A stretch of 64,000 bases of DNA from Streptomyces hygroscopicus subsp. hygroscopicus (GTDB lineage Bacteria; Actinomycetota; Actinomycetes; Streptomycetales; Streptomycetaceae): positions 1 to 64,000 of the forward strand of contig NZ_BSSM01000017.1 in the NCBI RefSeq assembly GCF_030269125.1, in the 5' to 3' direction. The translations under genes and the position numbers were made by a program. The notes under the pieces are model-generated. The model worked only from the letters and a program-made list of their open reading frames with translations, made no database searches and was not told where the DNA came from. How positions within the stretch are numbered: the first letter of the stretch is position 1; each line of letters begins with the position of its first letter. Of this stretch, positions 50,428 through 59,869 are shown one piece after another.

Positions 50428-53400
50428 ATGACGGGACGGAAGCGGTACGAGGACGAGCTGAAACGGCTGCACCGGGCAGCCGGCTCACCCACTTCGAAGA
50501 GGCTCGCCCACGAGATCAAGGCGCGGTGCGCGCAGGACGTGCCGGTCCAGACGCTCGAAGGCTGGTTCGAGGGCAACGGCGTTCCCCGCCGGACGGAGAA
50601 ACTCACCGCTTTCTGGCGCACGTTGGCCCTCCTGGCGCGGGAGCGGAACCCGCGCGTGCCCGTCCCCTCGGCCGAGGAGTGGAACGTCCTGCTGAAGGAG
50701 GCCCGCAAGCGGCGGGACGAGGAGTCGCGCCCCGACGGGGGCGACGGCGGCCCCGCACCGGCCGCCGCCTCCGAACTCCAGCGCGCGTGGCGGGAACTGG
50801 CCGAAGGCTCCGAAGCCTGGTCGCTCGTCCCGCCCGCCGCCGGCGAACGGGCCGCGAGCCTCAGGGCCCAGGCCGCGGACGCCGCGAGCAGACTCGCCGG
50901 ACTCTACGACGGGAAACGGGGGGTACTCGCCGACGACCCCTGGCACGACCCCGGACTCGCCCGGCGCACGGTCCGCTGGACGAACCTGCGGCTGGACGGC
51001 ATCCGGGGCGCCATCGAGTCCCCCTCGCTGTCCGCCGCCGAGGCCGCGCTCATCGCCCTGCTCCCCTTCCTGCTCCAGGTGCAACACGCCTGGACCGTCG
51101 CCGACCTGTGCGTCGTGGACCCGGCGGACCTGGAGGAACGGGCGGACGGCAGCCGGGAGCGCGCCGGTTTCGAGACCGTGCTGACGAACCACAAACGCCT
51201 CGTCAGAGCGGCGAAACTCGGCACCACCCTGCCCGACCGCGGTGACGGCCGCGCGGCGGTCGGCTGGTGGCTGTTCCACCAGTGGATCAAGTCGCAGGCC
51301 GCGCAGCCGGAGCGCCTGGGGAAGGTGCTGGACGCCCTCGGCCGGACCGGTGCCGACCTCGCGACCGTACTCGAACAGCCCCTTCTGCCCTGGCTGCTGT
51401 CCTGCGCCCACCTCGGCCCGCGAGAGCTGTTCCGCAAGCCGCCCGACGGGTCGTCGTACGTCGACTTCGGCGGCCACGACGCCCAGCCGGTCCGCGCCCT
51501 CCTCGTCGGCCCGCTCTTCGCCATCGGACATGCCATGGCGATCGAGGTCACGGACCTCTCGTCGGCCGTCGCCGAGCACGTCGGCATCCCCGAACCCCTC
51601 GTCCCCGCCCAGCTGCTGGCCCGCCTGGACAAGGCGAAGTGGACCCCGGTCGGGGACACCCTCGCCCTGGACGCCCCCTGCGACCACCCCGCCGCCGTGG
51701 CCGCGCTCACCGAGCACGCCGGGCACGTGGACGCCCTGCTGCGCGAGGCCCGCCGCACCCGGCCCACCCCGGAGATCGGCGCCCTCCCGGTGTACGCGCA
51801 CGCCGACGGGGTCCGCGAGGTGGACGAGCGGAACCAGCCCCGGCAGGCCGGCGAGGTGATCCGGTTCCGGCTGGACGAGGAGCGGATCCAGGAACTCCTC
51901 ATGGGCGAGAACCTGTACCGCGACCGGGGCCTCGCCATCCGCGAGCTGTACCAGAACGCGCTGGACGCCTGCCGCTACGGCCGCGCCTACCAGTACCGGA
52001 TCTACGGCCGCGACGCCTTCCAGGGCCGGATCACCTTCCGCCAGGGCTGGGACGAGGACGAACAGCGCCACTACCTCGAATGCCAGGACGAGGGCATCGG
52101 TATGGACGAGACCGTGCTCGCCGAGGTGTTCTCGCGGGCCGGCGTCCGCTTCCGCGACCACCCGCGCTCCCGGGACGGCGCCTGGGACTGGGCGGAGGAG
52201 GGCGGCGGGTTCGCCGTGCGGCCGAACAGCCGCTTCGGCATCGGCGTGCTCAGCTACTTCATGCTCGCCGACGAGATCCGGGTCACCACCTGCCCGATGG
52301 ACACCCGCGAGAGTCCCCGGCAACAGCTCACGGTGCTGATCACCGGCCCCGGGCACTACTTCCGGGTGCGGCGCACGGGGAAATGGGGCCCGGTCGGCAC
52401 CACGGTCCGCCTCTACCTCCGGGACGGCGAGAACGCGCCCTCCTGTGTGCGGGAGCTGCGCCGGCTGCTGGGCATCGCGGAGTTCCCGGTCATCGTGGAA
52501 CGGGACGGCGGCCAGGAGCCCGCGCCCTGGGAGCCGGGCGTGCTCAAGGCCCGGGAGGGCACCGCGGGCCGCTCCGACGGCTTCGTCGCCCACGGACGCA
52601 CGGTCCCCTGGCCCGAGGGCGACGCGCGCGCCGACGGCCAGGTGATCTGGTGCGAGCACGGCGGCGGTCTCCTCGCCGACGGCATCTTCATCGAACCCCG
52701 GGTGCGGCGGGGCGTGCTGGGCGGGCCGGAGGACGCGGGGCGGCTGCGGGGGGTCGTGGTCAACCTGACGGGCGCGAGCCGGCCCCGCGATCTGTCGGTG
52801 GACCGGGCGGAGATCCTGGACCCGGATGTGGACCAGGTGGTCGAGAAGCTGATCAAGAAGGCTCTGCCCGCGCTGCTCGCGGCCGACCCGCCGCTGCTGA
52901 CCGGCGAGTGGCTGGCCGACGTGGCCCTGCGCAGCCCCCGCCTCGCGGACCTGGTGACGGAGGCGGCGGGGGAGGCGGGCGTCGATCTGGAGGTGCACGG
53001 GCACCCGGCGAAGGTGGCGACGGTGGGATTCTTCGCGCCCGACGTCCACCTGGTGCACCGCGCCGACGAGGAGGAGGGCTGGGGCGCGCCGCTCCACGGG
53101 GTCACCGGACGGATGGACGACGCGCTGCTGCTGTGGCGTGTGCTCGCCCACGCGCCCAACGCGGAACTGACCGCGCTGACCGCCCTCGTTCCCGAGCTGG
53201 CCCGGGTACGGGCGGTGCTGCCCGCGAGGCCGTCGGACGCACTGCTGTGCTCCAAGGAGGGCCGGGTCTGGACAGACCGGTCGTGGATCGACATCCAGGA
53301 CGACCACGAGCCCGTACGCCCGGGGCATGTGCTGTCGGCGGCCATGGCCTGCGGGATGTCGTACGAGGAGACACTGGCCCGGATGGCGGCGCTCGGCCTG

Positions 53401-54873
53401 CCCGTGCCGGCGCGGCCCGTCGGCGCCGTGGCGCTCGACGCCACGACGGCCGCGCTGCTCGCCGGCGGACTGGGCGGCGTCGCGCGCGCGGACCAGTGGT
53501 TGCTCGTGGGGAACCCGGTGCCGCCGGGGCACCTCGTCAAGGCGTATCTGACGCTGAACATCAGGTTCGAGGAGGCGGTCGACCGGCTGCGGGCGCTGGG
53601 CTTCCGGATACCCGGGCGTGCCCTGCCGGCCGTGACGCCCGAGGACTGGGTGGTGCGCCTGCTCAGCCGGCGGCTGGACGGCGAGAGCCCGTGGCTCCCG
53701 CCGGACGAGCCGGTCAAGGCCGGGTGGCTGCTGCGGGCGATGCGCGACCTGGGCCGCCCCCTGGACGAGGTGGTGGGGACGCTGACCGACTACGGCCTGC
53801 GTCCCGAGCCGGGCCCCCTGGACGACCGGTCGGCGCGGGAGCTGCTGCGGCTGAGCGCCGAGTGGGGCTGGGACGACCCGATGCTGCTGAGCCTCGACGC
53901 GCGCGAGCCGGTACCACCGGGCTACCTCCTCCACACGTCCCTGCGGTCCGGCGAGGGACTCGCGGGCGTCGCCGGCCGGTTCCGGGAGCTGGGCATCCCC
54001 GTCGGGGATCTCCCGGACCGGGTCGAGGACACGGACGCGGTGCTTCTCAACGTCCACCAGCGCGGCTACCGGACCCTCGGCGCGGAGCCGATCCTGTCGG
54101 ATCTGGTGGAGCGGGCCGTCGAGAGCGGGCTGTCACCGGTCGCGGCGGCGGCTCGCCTGCGCGCCTACGGTCTGCGGCCGCGGTATGTGACGCTTCCCGG
54201 GCGGGCGGCCCTGAACGACGGACGGACGCTGCGCGAGGTCTACCAGCAGTTGCCCGCGGGAGCGGACGACCTCACCGTCCGGACCGTGCCCATGCTGGTG
54301 ATCCTCCGGTCGGCCCAGCAGCTCCGCCTGCCCCCGCAGGCGGTCGTCGACTGCCTCCGGCGCTATGGCGTCCGGGTCGAGCGGACCACGGCCCCGGCGA
54401 CGGCGAGCATGTACGACGACGAGCTGGTCCGGTTGAAGCGGCACAGCCGGGATCTCGACTGGGACCGGCCGGTGCCGCTGTTCCATCTCGTCACCGTCCC
54501 GCCCCAGTTGCTGCTGGAGCGGGAGGACGTCGTGCGCCGGCTCTGCGAGTCCGGGCTGGAGGTGCCCGTGCGGGAGCTGGACGGGCTGGGCATGGCGGAC
54601 CTTCGGCTGTGCGGGGAGGGGTTCGGGCCCAACCGCGGGGACCTGCCGCTCGAACTGGACGACCCGATCCCGGAATTCCTGGAGATCGTCCGCCACGCCG
54701 GTCTCCCCCTGGCCGAGTTGTCCACCCGGCTCACCCGCCTCGGGGTCGACCTCCCCCGGGTCGCCGACGCGGTCCGCACCGCCCTGCCCCGGGTTCCCGG
54801 TCTCGTCATGGCCCCCGAGGGCGAGCCGGACGAGGGGGAGGTCACGACCGCCCGCCCATCCCCGGCAGCGTGA
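50428..54873 (+). CDS. Giant HSP90-type ATPase with C-terminal winged-helix-like repeats
   Basis: A 1481-residue soluble protein. Residues 1-75 form a helical, HTH-like head (KRYEDELKRLHRAAGSP, LEGWFEGNGVPRRTEKL), and 110-480 are mostly helical. From about 490 to 700 lies a GHKL ATPase: N box RGLAIRELYQNALDACRYG (about 501), DEGIGMDE (554), the NSRFGIGVLSYFMLADEI lid (about 600) and GTTVRLYL (about 656). From about 935 to 1455 at least eight repeats of some 64 residues recur with the pattern LR-x2-G-x2-VP (RLRALGFRIPGR, RLRAYGLRP, CLRRYGVRV, RLTRLGVDLP). Similar wHTH-repeat HSP90 proteins belong to predicted actinobacterial conflict systems. No partner genes are adjacent. Confidence 0.88.
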   Translation: MTGRKRYEDELKRLHRAAGSPTSKRLAHEIKARCAQDVPVQTLEGWFEGNGVPRRTEKLTAFWRTLALLARERNPRVPVPSAEEWNVLLKEARKRRDEESRPDGGDGGPAPAAASELQRAWRELAEGSEAWSLVPPAAGERAASLRAQAADAASRLAGLYDGKRGVLADDPWHDPGLARRTVRWTNLRLDGIRGAIESPSLSAAEAALIALLPFLLQVQHAWTVADLCVVDPADLEERADGSRERAGFETVLTNHKRLVRAAKLGTTLPDRGDGRAAVGWWLFHQWIKSQAAQPERLGKVLDALGRTGADLATVLEQPLLPWLLSCAHLGPRELFRKPPDGSSYVDFGGHDAQPVRALLVGPLFAIGHAMAIEVTDLSSAVAEHVGIPEPLVPAQLLARLDKAKWTPVGDTLALDAPCDHPAAVAALTEHAGHVDALLREARRTRPTPEIGALPVYAHADGVREVDERNQPRQAGEVIRFRLDEERIQELLMGENLYRDRGLAIRELYQNALDACRYGRAYQYRIYGRDAFQGRITFRQGWDEDEQRHYLECQDEGIGMDETVLAEVFSRAGVRFRDHPRSRDGAWDWAEEGGGFAVRPNSRFGIGVLSYFMLADEIRVTTCPMDTRESPRQQLTVLITGPGHYFRVRRTGKWGPVGTTVRLYLRDGENAPSCVRELRRLLGIAEFPVIVERDGGQEPAPWEPGVLKAREGTAGRSDGFVAHGRTVPWPEGDARADGQVIWCEHGGGLLADGIFIEPRVRRGVLGGPEDAGRLRGVVVNLTGASRPRDLSVDRAEILDPDVDQVVEKLIKKALPALLAADPPLLTGEWLADVALRSPRLADLVTEAAGEAGVDLEVHGHPAKVATVGFFAPDVHLVHRADEEEGWGAPLHGVTGRMDDALLLWRVLAHAPNAELTALTALVPELARVRAVLPARPSDALLCSKEGRVWTDRSWIDIQDDHEPVRPGHVLSAAMACGMSYEETLARMAALGLPVPARPVGAVALDATTAALLAGGLGGVARADQWLLVGNPVPPGHLVKAYLTLNIRFEEAVDRLRALGFRIPGRALPAVTPEDWVVRLLSRRLDGESPWLPPDEPVKAGWLLRAMRDLGRPLDEVVGTLTDYGLRPEPGPLDDRSARELLRLSAEWGWDDPMLLSLDAREPVPPGYLLHTSLRSGEGLAGVAGRFRELGIPVGDLPDRVEDTDAVLLNVHQRGYRTLGAEPILSDLVERAVESGLSPVAAAARLRAYGLRPRYVTLPGRAALNDGRTLREVYQQLPAGADDLTVRTVPMLVILRSAQQLRLPPQAVVDCLRRYGVRVERTTAPATASMYDDELVRLKRHSRDLDWDRPVPLFHLVTVPPQLLLEREDVVRRLCESGLEVPVRELDGLGMADLRLCGEGFGPNRGDLPLELDDPIPEFLEIVRHAGLPLAELSTRLTRLGVDLPRVADAVRTALPRVPGLVMAPEGEPDEGEVTTARPSPAA

Positions 54874-56653
54874 GGAACCCCTCCGCCCGCGCGCTCGCCA
54901 GCCCGATCCGCGGGATGTCACCGGACTTGGCGAAGAGCAGGAACCGCGGCTCCCACACCGGCCGGTACTTCGCGTTCGCGCGGTAGAGGGACTCGATCTG
55001 CCACCACCGGGAGAAGAAGGTGAGGACCGAGCGCCACAGCCGCAGCACCGGGCCGGCGCCGAGGCGGGCGCCGCGTTCGAAGACGGACCGGAACATGGCG
55101 AAGTTCAGCGACACCCGCTGGACGCCCAGCTCCTTCGCCCGCAGCAGGAGTTCGACGACCATGTACTCCATCAGGCCGTTCTCGCAGTCCCGGTCGCGGC
55201 GCATCAGGTCCAGGGAGAGGCCGTGCTCGCCCCAGGGCACGAAGCTGAGCAGGGCGCGCGGCCGGCCGTCGCCGTCGCGGCACTCCAGCATCACGCAGCG
55301 GCCGTCCCGCGGGTCGCCGAGGCGGCCCAGCGCCATGGAGAAGCCGCGCTCGGTGGCGCCGTCGCGCCAGTGGTCGGCGCGGTCGATGAGGTGGGCCATC
55401 TCCTCGGCCGGGATGTCCTCGTGGCGGCGGATGCGCACGGTGTAGCCGGCCCGCTTGACCCGGTTGTGGGCCTGGCGGACCACGCGCATCGGGCGGCCTT
55501 CGAGGGTGAAGTCGGCGATGTCCACGATGGCTTCGTCACCGAGTTCGAGCGCGTCCAGGCCGTGCCGCGCGTAGACGGTGCCCGCCTCCTCGCTCGCGCC
55601 CATGACCGCGGGGATCCAGGCGTGCCGACGGGCCTCGGTGAGCCAGGCGTCGATGGCGCCGGGCCAGGCCTCGGGATCGCCGATCGGGTCGCCGGAGGCC
55701 AGCGAGACGGCGCCGACGACGCGGTAGGTGATCGCCGCCTTGCCGCTGGGGGAGAAGATCGCGGCCTTGTCGCGGCGCAGCGCGAAGTAGCCGAGGGAGT
55801 CGCGGGCGCCGTGCTTGTCGAGCAGCGCGCGCAGCCTGTCCTCGTCGTCGGCGGTGAGCAGCTGCTTGCCGCGCGGGGAGCGGAAGCAGGCGTAGACGAC
55901 GGCGCAGAAGGCCGCGGCGAGCAGGGCGTTGACCGTGATGTCGGTCCAGCGGGGCGCGTGCACATGCTCGATGCGGTCGGCGAACACGCCGACGCTGATG
56001 CCGCGCAGATAGGTGTAGACGATCTCGTCGGCCAGACCCGCGCCGGGCAGCGTGTTGGTGGCGTGCACCAGCAGGGTGCCGAGGCCGCCGGTGACCAGCA
56101 CTCCGCCCGCGCCGACGGCGAGCGCCAGCTTCGGGTTGGAGGGGTCGCCGACCGCGTTGAACTCGCGTCGGCCGATCACCAGGGCGGCCACGAACAGGCC
56201 GGTCAGGGCGGCGGAGACCCAGTTGAAGAGGTGGTCGGCGTACCGGTCCTGGGTGAGCCCGACGACGTAGACCGCGAAGAGCGGTCCGGCGAGCAGGAGG
56301 TTGGTCAGCCAGGCGGCCCGCTTGCGACGCCGCATCACCAGCATCAGGAGGATCGCGAGCGCGGCCGAGACCAGCCCGCCGGTGGCCAGGTACGGCGTGA
56401 AGAAGGCGCCGTGGTGCTGCGGGTGCTCCTGGTTGAAGAGCTTGCTGGTGTTGTGCTCGTGGACCTCCTCGCGAAACGGCAGGGAGAGGACCGCGAGGAC
56501 GTTGAGCACGGCGATCAGCCGCAGGTACCACACCGTGGCCGAGGCCGCCGCCGCGCGCAGCCGGGGGCCGGGCGTGATCGTCGGGAACTCGCGGCGCGGG
56601 GTGCGCCGGGCGGGGGCGTGCGGGGAGGGGACGGTCGACTGCGGAGCGGGCAT
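54842..56653 (-). CDS. MprF-like membrane protein with DUF2156 aminoacyltransferase domain
   Basis: A 603-residue protein. Six or more membrane helices (about 38-58, 85-108, 114-130, 140-160, 175-195, 235-252) precede a cytoplasmic DUF2156 domain (about 275-590) with double-GNAT fold: DSLGYFALRRDKAAIFSPSG, AVSLASGDPIGDPEAWPGAI, GFSMALGRLGDPRDGR and LNFAMFRSVFERGARL. MprF proteins attach lysine or alanine to phosphatidylglycerol, lowering surface charge and sensitivity to cationic peptides. The helical half is shorter than in full MprF. Its 3' end overlaps the convergent ATPase gene by 32 bases. Confidence 0.9.
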   Translation of the reverse strand: MPAPQSTVPSPHAPARRTPRREFPTITPGPRLRAAAASATVWYLRLIAVLNVLAVLSLPFREEVHEHNTSKLFNQEHPQHHGAFFTPYLATGGLVSAALAILLMLVMRRRKRAAWLTNLLLAGPLFAVYVVGLTQDRYADHLFNWVSAALTGLFVAALVIGRREFNAVGDPSNPKLALAVGAGGVLVTGGLGTLLVHATNTLPGAGLADEIVYTYLRGISVGVFADRIEHVHAPRWTDITVNALLAAAFCAVVYACFRSPRGKQLLTADDEDRLRALLDKHGARDSLGYFALRRDKAAIFSPSGKAAITYRVVGAVSLASGDPIGDPEAWPGAIDAWLTEARRHAWIPAVMGASEEAGTVYARHGLDALELGDEAIVDIADFTLEGRPMRVVRQAHNRVKRAGYTVRIRRHEDIPAEEMAHLIDRADHWRDGATERGFSMALGRLGDPRDGRCVMLECRDGDGRPRALLSFVPWGEHGLSLDLMRRDRDCENGLMEYMVVELLLRAKELGVQRVSLNFAMFRSVFERGARLGAGPVLRLWRSVLTFFSRWWQIESLYRANAKYRPVWEPRFLLFAKSGDIPRIGLASARAEGFLTLPGMGGRS

Positions 56654-56763
56654 GGTGACTGGTCACCTTGGGGAGGGGGACGGTGCCTACGGGCGCGACC
56701 CTACAGCGCGTAGGGAAACTCGCCCGGTCGGTCTACGGTAAAGGAGCGTACCGGGACCGCTTC

Positions 56764-57039
56764 TTACCCGGCCCTTTCCGTACCGCGCCGGCCGGAGGCC
56801 AGCGTCCAGGCCAGGTTCCCCGCCGCCGCCCCGGCGGCCACCACGGCGACGATCACCCCGGCGGTGGCGAGGCCGTCGCTGAACAGGTGCGGGCGCCGGT
56901 CGAGGCTGTGCAGCCCGAAGCCGCACAGCTCGTACACGCCGACGGCGGCGATGAAGAGGCTGACGACGAGTACGGTGAGGGTCGGCGCGAGGCTGCGTGC
57001 GCAGACCTCACCACCGGGCGCCGTCTCCGTGTCCTGCAT
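56764..57039 (-). CDS. Small two-helix membrane protein
   Basis: A 91-residue protein with two hydrophobic segments (LTVLVVSLFIAAVGVYELCG and GLATAGVIVAVVAAGAAAGN) separated by a short loop (LHSLDRRPHLFS). No family is recognised. It lies upstream of the MprF-like gene on the same strand, 110 bases away. Confidence 0.65.
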   Translation of the reverse strand: MQDTETAPGGEVCARSLAPTLTVLVVSLFIAAVGVYELCGFGLHSLDRRPHLFSDGLATAGVIVAVVAAGAAAGNLAWTLASGRRGTERAG

Positions 57040-57140
57040 GGGTCCCCCGTCGGACGTCGTGGAACAGGTGTGTGAACTGCCTTGAGGCTCTGACCGATCG
57101 GGAACCTACAATACGTAGGGTCCGTCGAGGCCGACGCCAC

Positions 57141-57343
57141 CGTGTCCACGTGAGTGCGGACATGGAAGGCGTCACCGGCCTCGTCGACGCGGACGGCGTC
57201 CAGCCGGACGGCCGGGGCCACGAGTCGGGCCGCTCCATGATGGCGGAGGACGTGAACGCGGCGGTGCGCGGCGCGCTGGCGGCCGGCGCGAGCGACGCCC
57301 TCGTCGTCGACGCCCACGGCCCGGTGCGCGGTCCGCGCCCCGA
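57141..57343 (+). pseudogene. 5' fragment of an M55 D-aminopeptidase gene
   Basis: The plus frame reads VHVSADMEGVTGLVDADGV, then RSMMAEDVNAAVRGALAAGA and DALVVDAHGP, which match the first 65 residues of DppA-type M55 peptidases, including the D-x-E zinc ligands of the DMEG motif. No start codon with a ribosome site is seen, and after about 57343 the frame turns into unrelated proline/arginine-rich sequence. Family members are about 270 residues, so three quarters of the gene is gone. Confidence 0.75.
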
Positions 57344-57745
57344 CGACCCGCCCCGTCCTCGGGCGGGGCGACCCCTGACGTCCGGTGGCGGTCCGTGTCC
57401 ATCGCCACGACGGCGCGCGGCCCGCCCGGGTCATGGCGCGGAGGACGGCCGTACGGTCCCTGCGAGCGGCGGACCGCCCTCCCTGTACCGGCGGTTCGGG
57501 GTGGGGGCGCGGGGGCCCGCTGTCCGGACAGGCGCCGTGCCGCCGAGAGGGCCGGGCCGCGTGTTCAGGAGGGGCTGCCCCGGGTGCTCGGGAGGAGCCG
57601 CGTCGCGGGTTCCTGGCGGGGCGGGGCCGTGGCTCGGGAGGGGATGCCGCGGCTCGCGTGCTCCGGTGGGGCGGCTTGCGCGCTCCCGGCGGGGGCGGTT
57701 CGCGGGTTGCCGCGGGGCGGCTGGTGTCGTCCGGGTGCGGTCGGC
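57344..57745. other. GC-rich gap without a recognisable gene
   Basis: About 400 bases between the M55 fragment and the end of the CGNR gene. Short words such as CTCGGGAGG and CGCGGGTT recur. Every open frame in it is low-complexity G/A/R/P sequence. It may be eroded coding DNA; I see no motif. Confidence 0.5.
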
Positions 57746-58462
57746 TCAGGCGTCTTCGGCGGGGGAGGCCGGGTCGGGGCGCGCGGTGCGGCGGGCGTAG
57801 GCGCGGGCCGCGCGGGCGCGGTCGCCACAGCGGGTGGAGCACCAATGGCGGCGGCCGCGGCGGAGCAGATAGCGGTTGCAGGGGGCGGAGCCGCACGCGG
57901 TGAGCCGGTCGGCGTCCGGCCCGGTGAGCAGCCGGGCGGCGTCGGCGGCGAGGGCGGCCAGGGCGTGGTCCAGGATCTGCGTGGTGGGGTGGGCGGCCGC
58001 CCGGTGCAGGCCCCGCTCCGGGGACCAGTGCAGGAGTTCGGCGGCGGGGGCCCGGGTGAGCGCGTCGTTGACGGCGTTCAGGGCGCCGGCCGGGGGTGCC
58101 TGCCCCTCGACGCGGGCGGCGATCAGGGACCGTACGTGCTCGCGCAGGGAGCGCAGCTGGGCCGCGCAGGTCTCCCGCAGGCCCGCGTCCTCGGGCGCGA
58201 GGGCGTGCGCCGCGAGCCAGTGGTCCGCCGCGGCGGGCGTGCCCAGGAAGTCGGTGAAGTGGCCGCCGGGCAGCGCGATCGCGCTGTTGGCGAGGTCGAG
58301 CGAGGGGTACTCCTCGGCGCCGGGGGCCGGGGACGGCTCGTCGGCCGGCCGCGCGACAGCCGCCCCGGTCCCGGCGGTCGTCCCTGCCTCCGGCCCCATC
58401 GCGGTCCCCGCCCCGGAGCCCACCGCCGACCCCGCCACGCTCCCCGCCATGCTCTTCCTCAC
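57746..58462 (-). CDS. CGNR zinc-finger (ABATE-domain) transcriptional regulator
   Basis: A protein of up to 238 residues. A low-complexity G/A/T head is followed by an ABATE domain (SLDLANSAIALPGGHFTDFL, later RSLIAARVEG) and a C-terminal CGNR zinc finger with four cysteines (CGSAPCNRYLL, HWCSTRCGDRARAARAYARR). Such regulators bind DNA through the finger and usually control a divergent gene, here the metallo-hydrolase at 58571, across a 12-bp inverted repeat. Starts at GTG 58462 or ATG 58450 are possible. Confidence 0.9.
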   Translation of the reverse strand: MRKSMAGSVAGSAVGSGAGTAMGPEAGTTAGTGAAVARPADEPSPAPGAEEYPSLDLANSAIALPGGHFTDFLGTPAAADHWLAAHALAPEDAGLRETCAAQLRSLREHVRSLIAARVEGQAPPAGALNAVNDALTRAPAAELLHWSPERGLHRAAAHPTTQILDHALAALAADAARLLTGPDADRLTACGSAPCNRYLLRRGRRHWCSTRCGDRARAARAYARRTARPDPASPAEDA

Positions 58463-58504
58463 GCTTCCGGCGACGCTTCCCGACTCTCATGGTAGCCCTT
58501 GCGG

Positions 58505-58541
58505 TCATCCGTGAGGAACGACTACCGTCCCTCACGGATGA
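58505..58541. promoter_or_regulatory. Operator between the CGNR regulator and the metallo-hydrolase
   Basis: TCATCCGTGAGG (58505-58516) and CCTCACGGATGA (58530-58541) form a perfect 12-bp inverted repeat with a 13-base spacer, centred between the two divergent genes. A third CCGTGAGG follows at 58554-58561, next to the metallo-hydrolase start. Confidence 0.8.
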
Positions 58542-58570
58542 ACTCATACCCAACCGTGAGGTGAGTGCCC

Positions 58571-59338
58571 ATGGCAGCGACCGCCCGCCCCGTCGACCTT
58601 CCCGTCCGTGTCCTCGGCGGCCCCACCGTCGTCCTCGAGTACGGCGGCCTGCGCTTCCTGACCGATCCCACCTTCGACGAGCCCGGCGACTACCCGTCCC
58701 CGAGCGGCCGCACCCTGGTCAAGACCGCGCCGCCGTCCGCGACCCCCGCCGACATAGGCGCGGTGGACGTCGTGCTCCTCTCGCACGACCAGCACGCCGA
58801 CAACCTCGACCACTCCGGCCGGGCGCTGCTCGCCGCCGTACCCCGCACCCTCACCACCCCCGCGGCGGCCGGCCGGCTCGGCGGCACCGCCGAACCCCTC
58901 ACCCCCTGGCAGTCCGTCGACCTGCCACGCCCCGACGGCGGCACGGTCACCGTGACCGCCGCGCCCGCCCTGCACGGCCCCGAGGGCTGCGAACCGCTCG
59001 TCGGCGAGGTCACCGGCTTCGTGCTGACCGCCGCCGACCTGCCCACCGTGTACATCAGCGGCGACAACGCCTCCCTCGGCCTGGTCCGGGAGGTCGCCGC
59101 CCGGTACGCCCCCGTCGACACCGCCGTACTCTTCGCGGGCGCCCCCCGGATGCCCCTCCTCGACGACGCGCTGCTCGTCCTCGACGGCAAGGGCGCGGCC
59201 GCCGCGGCCCGGCTCCTCGGCGCCCGCCGGGTGGTGGCGGCCCATGTCGACGGCTGGGCGCACTTCACGGAGACGCGGCGGGACGTGGAGGCGGCCTTCG
59301 AGGAGGCGGGCCTGGCGGACCGGCTCCAGTCGGCCTGA
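58571..59338 (+). CDS. Metallo-beta-lactamase-fold hydrolase (UlaG/L-ascorbate-lactonase-like)
   Basis: A 255-residue MBL-fold protein of the beta-lactamase-like 2 group. LRFLTDPTFDEPGDY gives the first strand pair, SHDQHADNLDHSGR the metal motif H-x-x-H-x-D-x-x-D (written HDQHADNLD), HGPEGCEP a third histidine and YISGDNASLG the later aspartate. It probably hydrolyses a small ester or lactone. The ATG at 58571 follows GAGGTGAG. Expression is likely governed by the divergent CGNR regulator. Confidence 0.9.
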   Translation: MAATARPVDLPVRVLGGPTVVLEYGGLRFLTDPTFDEPGDYPSPSGRTLVKTAPPSATPADIGAVDVVLLSHDQHADNLDHSGRALLAAVPRTLTTPAAAGRLGGTAEPLTPWQSVDLPRPDGGTVTVTAAPALHGPEGCEPLVGEVTGFVLTAADLPTVYISGDNASLGLVREVAARYAPVDTAVLFAGAPRMPLLDDALLVLDGKGAAAAARLLGARRVVAAHVDGWAHFTETRRDVEAAFEEAGLADRLQSA

Positions 59339-59869
59339 CCCGTACGGCCCGGTCGCCGGGTCCCGCAGCAGCACGGCGAGGCAGCCCGAGGCCCCCCGCC
59401 GGCGTCGACCCGTCGGCCGCCGCGTGCCGTGGCGACCGCCCGCCGTCGAAGCCACGCCGAGCCCGTCCCGCGTCCGCCGATCGACGCGGAGGGCGGGGTC
59501 GTGCCCGCGCGCCGTGGCGAGCCGCCCGATGGACCGCTGCCCGTCGCCCGCCCGACGCGGGATGACCACGCTTCTCCTCGGAAGGCCGACGGACGTCGCG
59601 GCCGTAGCCCGCCGCCGGCCGCCCCCACCCCGCCGCCGAAGCCGCCCCCGTCCGCCGTGGCGAGCCCGCCCGGGGCGGCCGCGCCGACGGCCCGCGCGAA
59701 CACCTCGGCCACGACCCGCACCCCACCGCCCTCCTCGGCCTGCGCCCGCTCTCTCACGGCACCGGCACCGCCGCCGCCCCGGGCTCCGCGCGGGAGCCGC
59801 TTTTGCGGGCGCGTCCGCGCCCGGGGCCGCCGCCTCGTCGCGGTCGGTGTCCGCCGGCCCCGCTCGGGA
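59339..59869. other. Gap without a recognisable gene
   Basis: 531 bases of high-GC DNA between two convergent genes. Open frames exist on both strands but all give proline/arginine or glycine/alanine-rich sequence with no domain, no start signal and no consistent third-position bias that I can see. It may hold the remains of a lost gene. Confidence 0.5.

Noticed and set aside
50485..54057. 1190-codon minus frame opposite the HSP90-like gene
   Set aside because: Low-complexity shadow of a well-supported plus gene with ATPase motifs.
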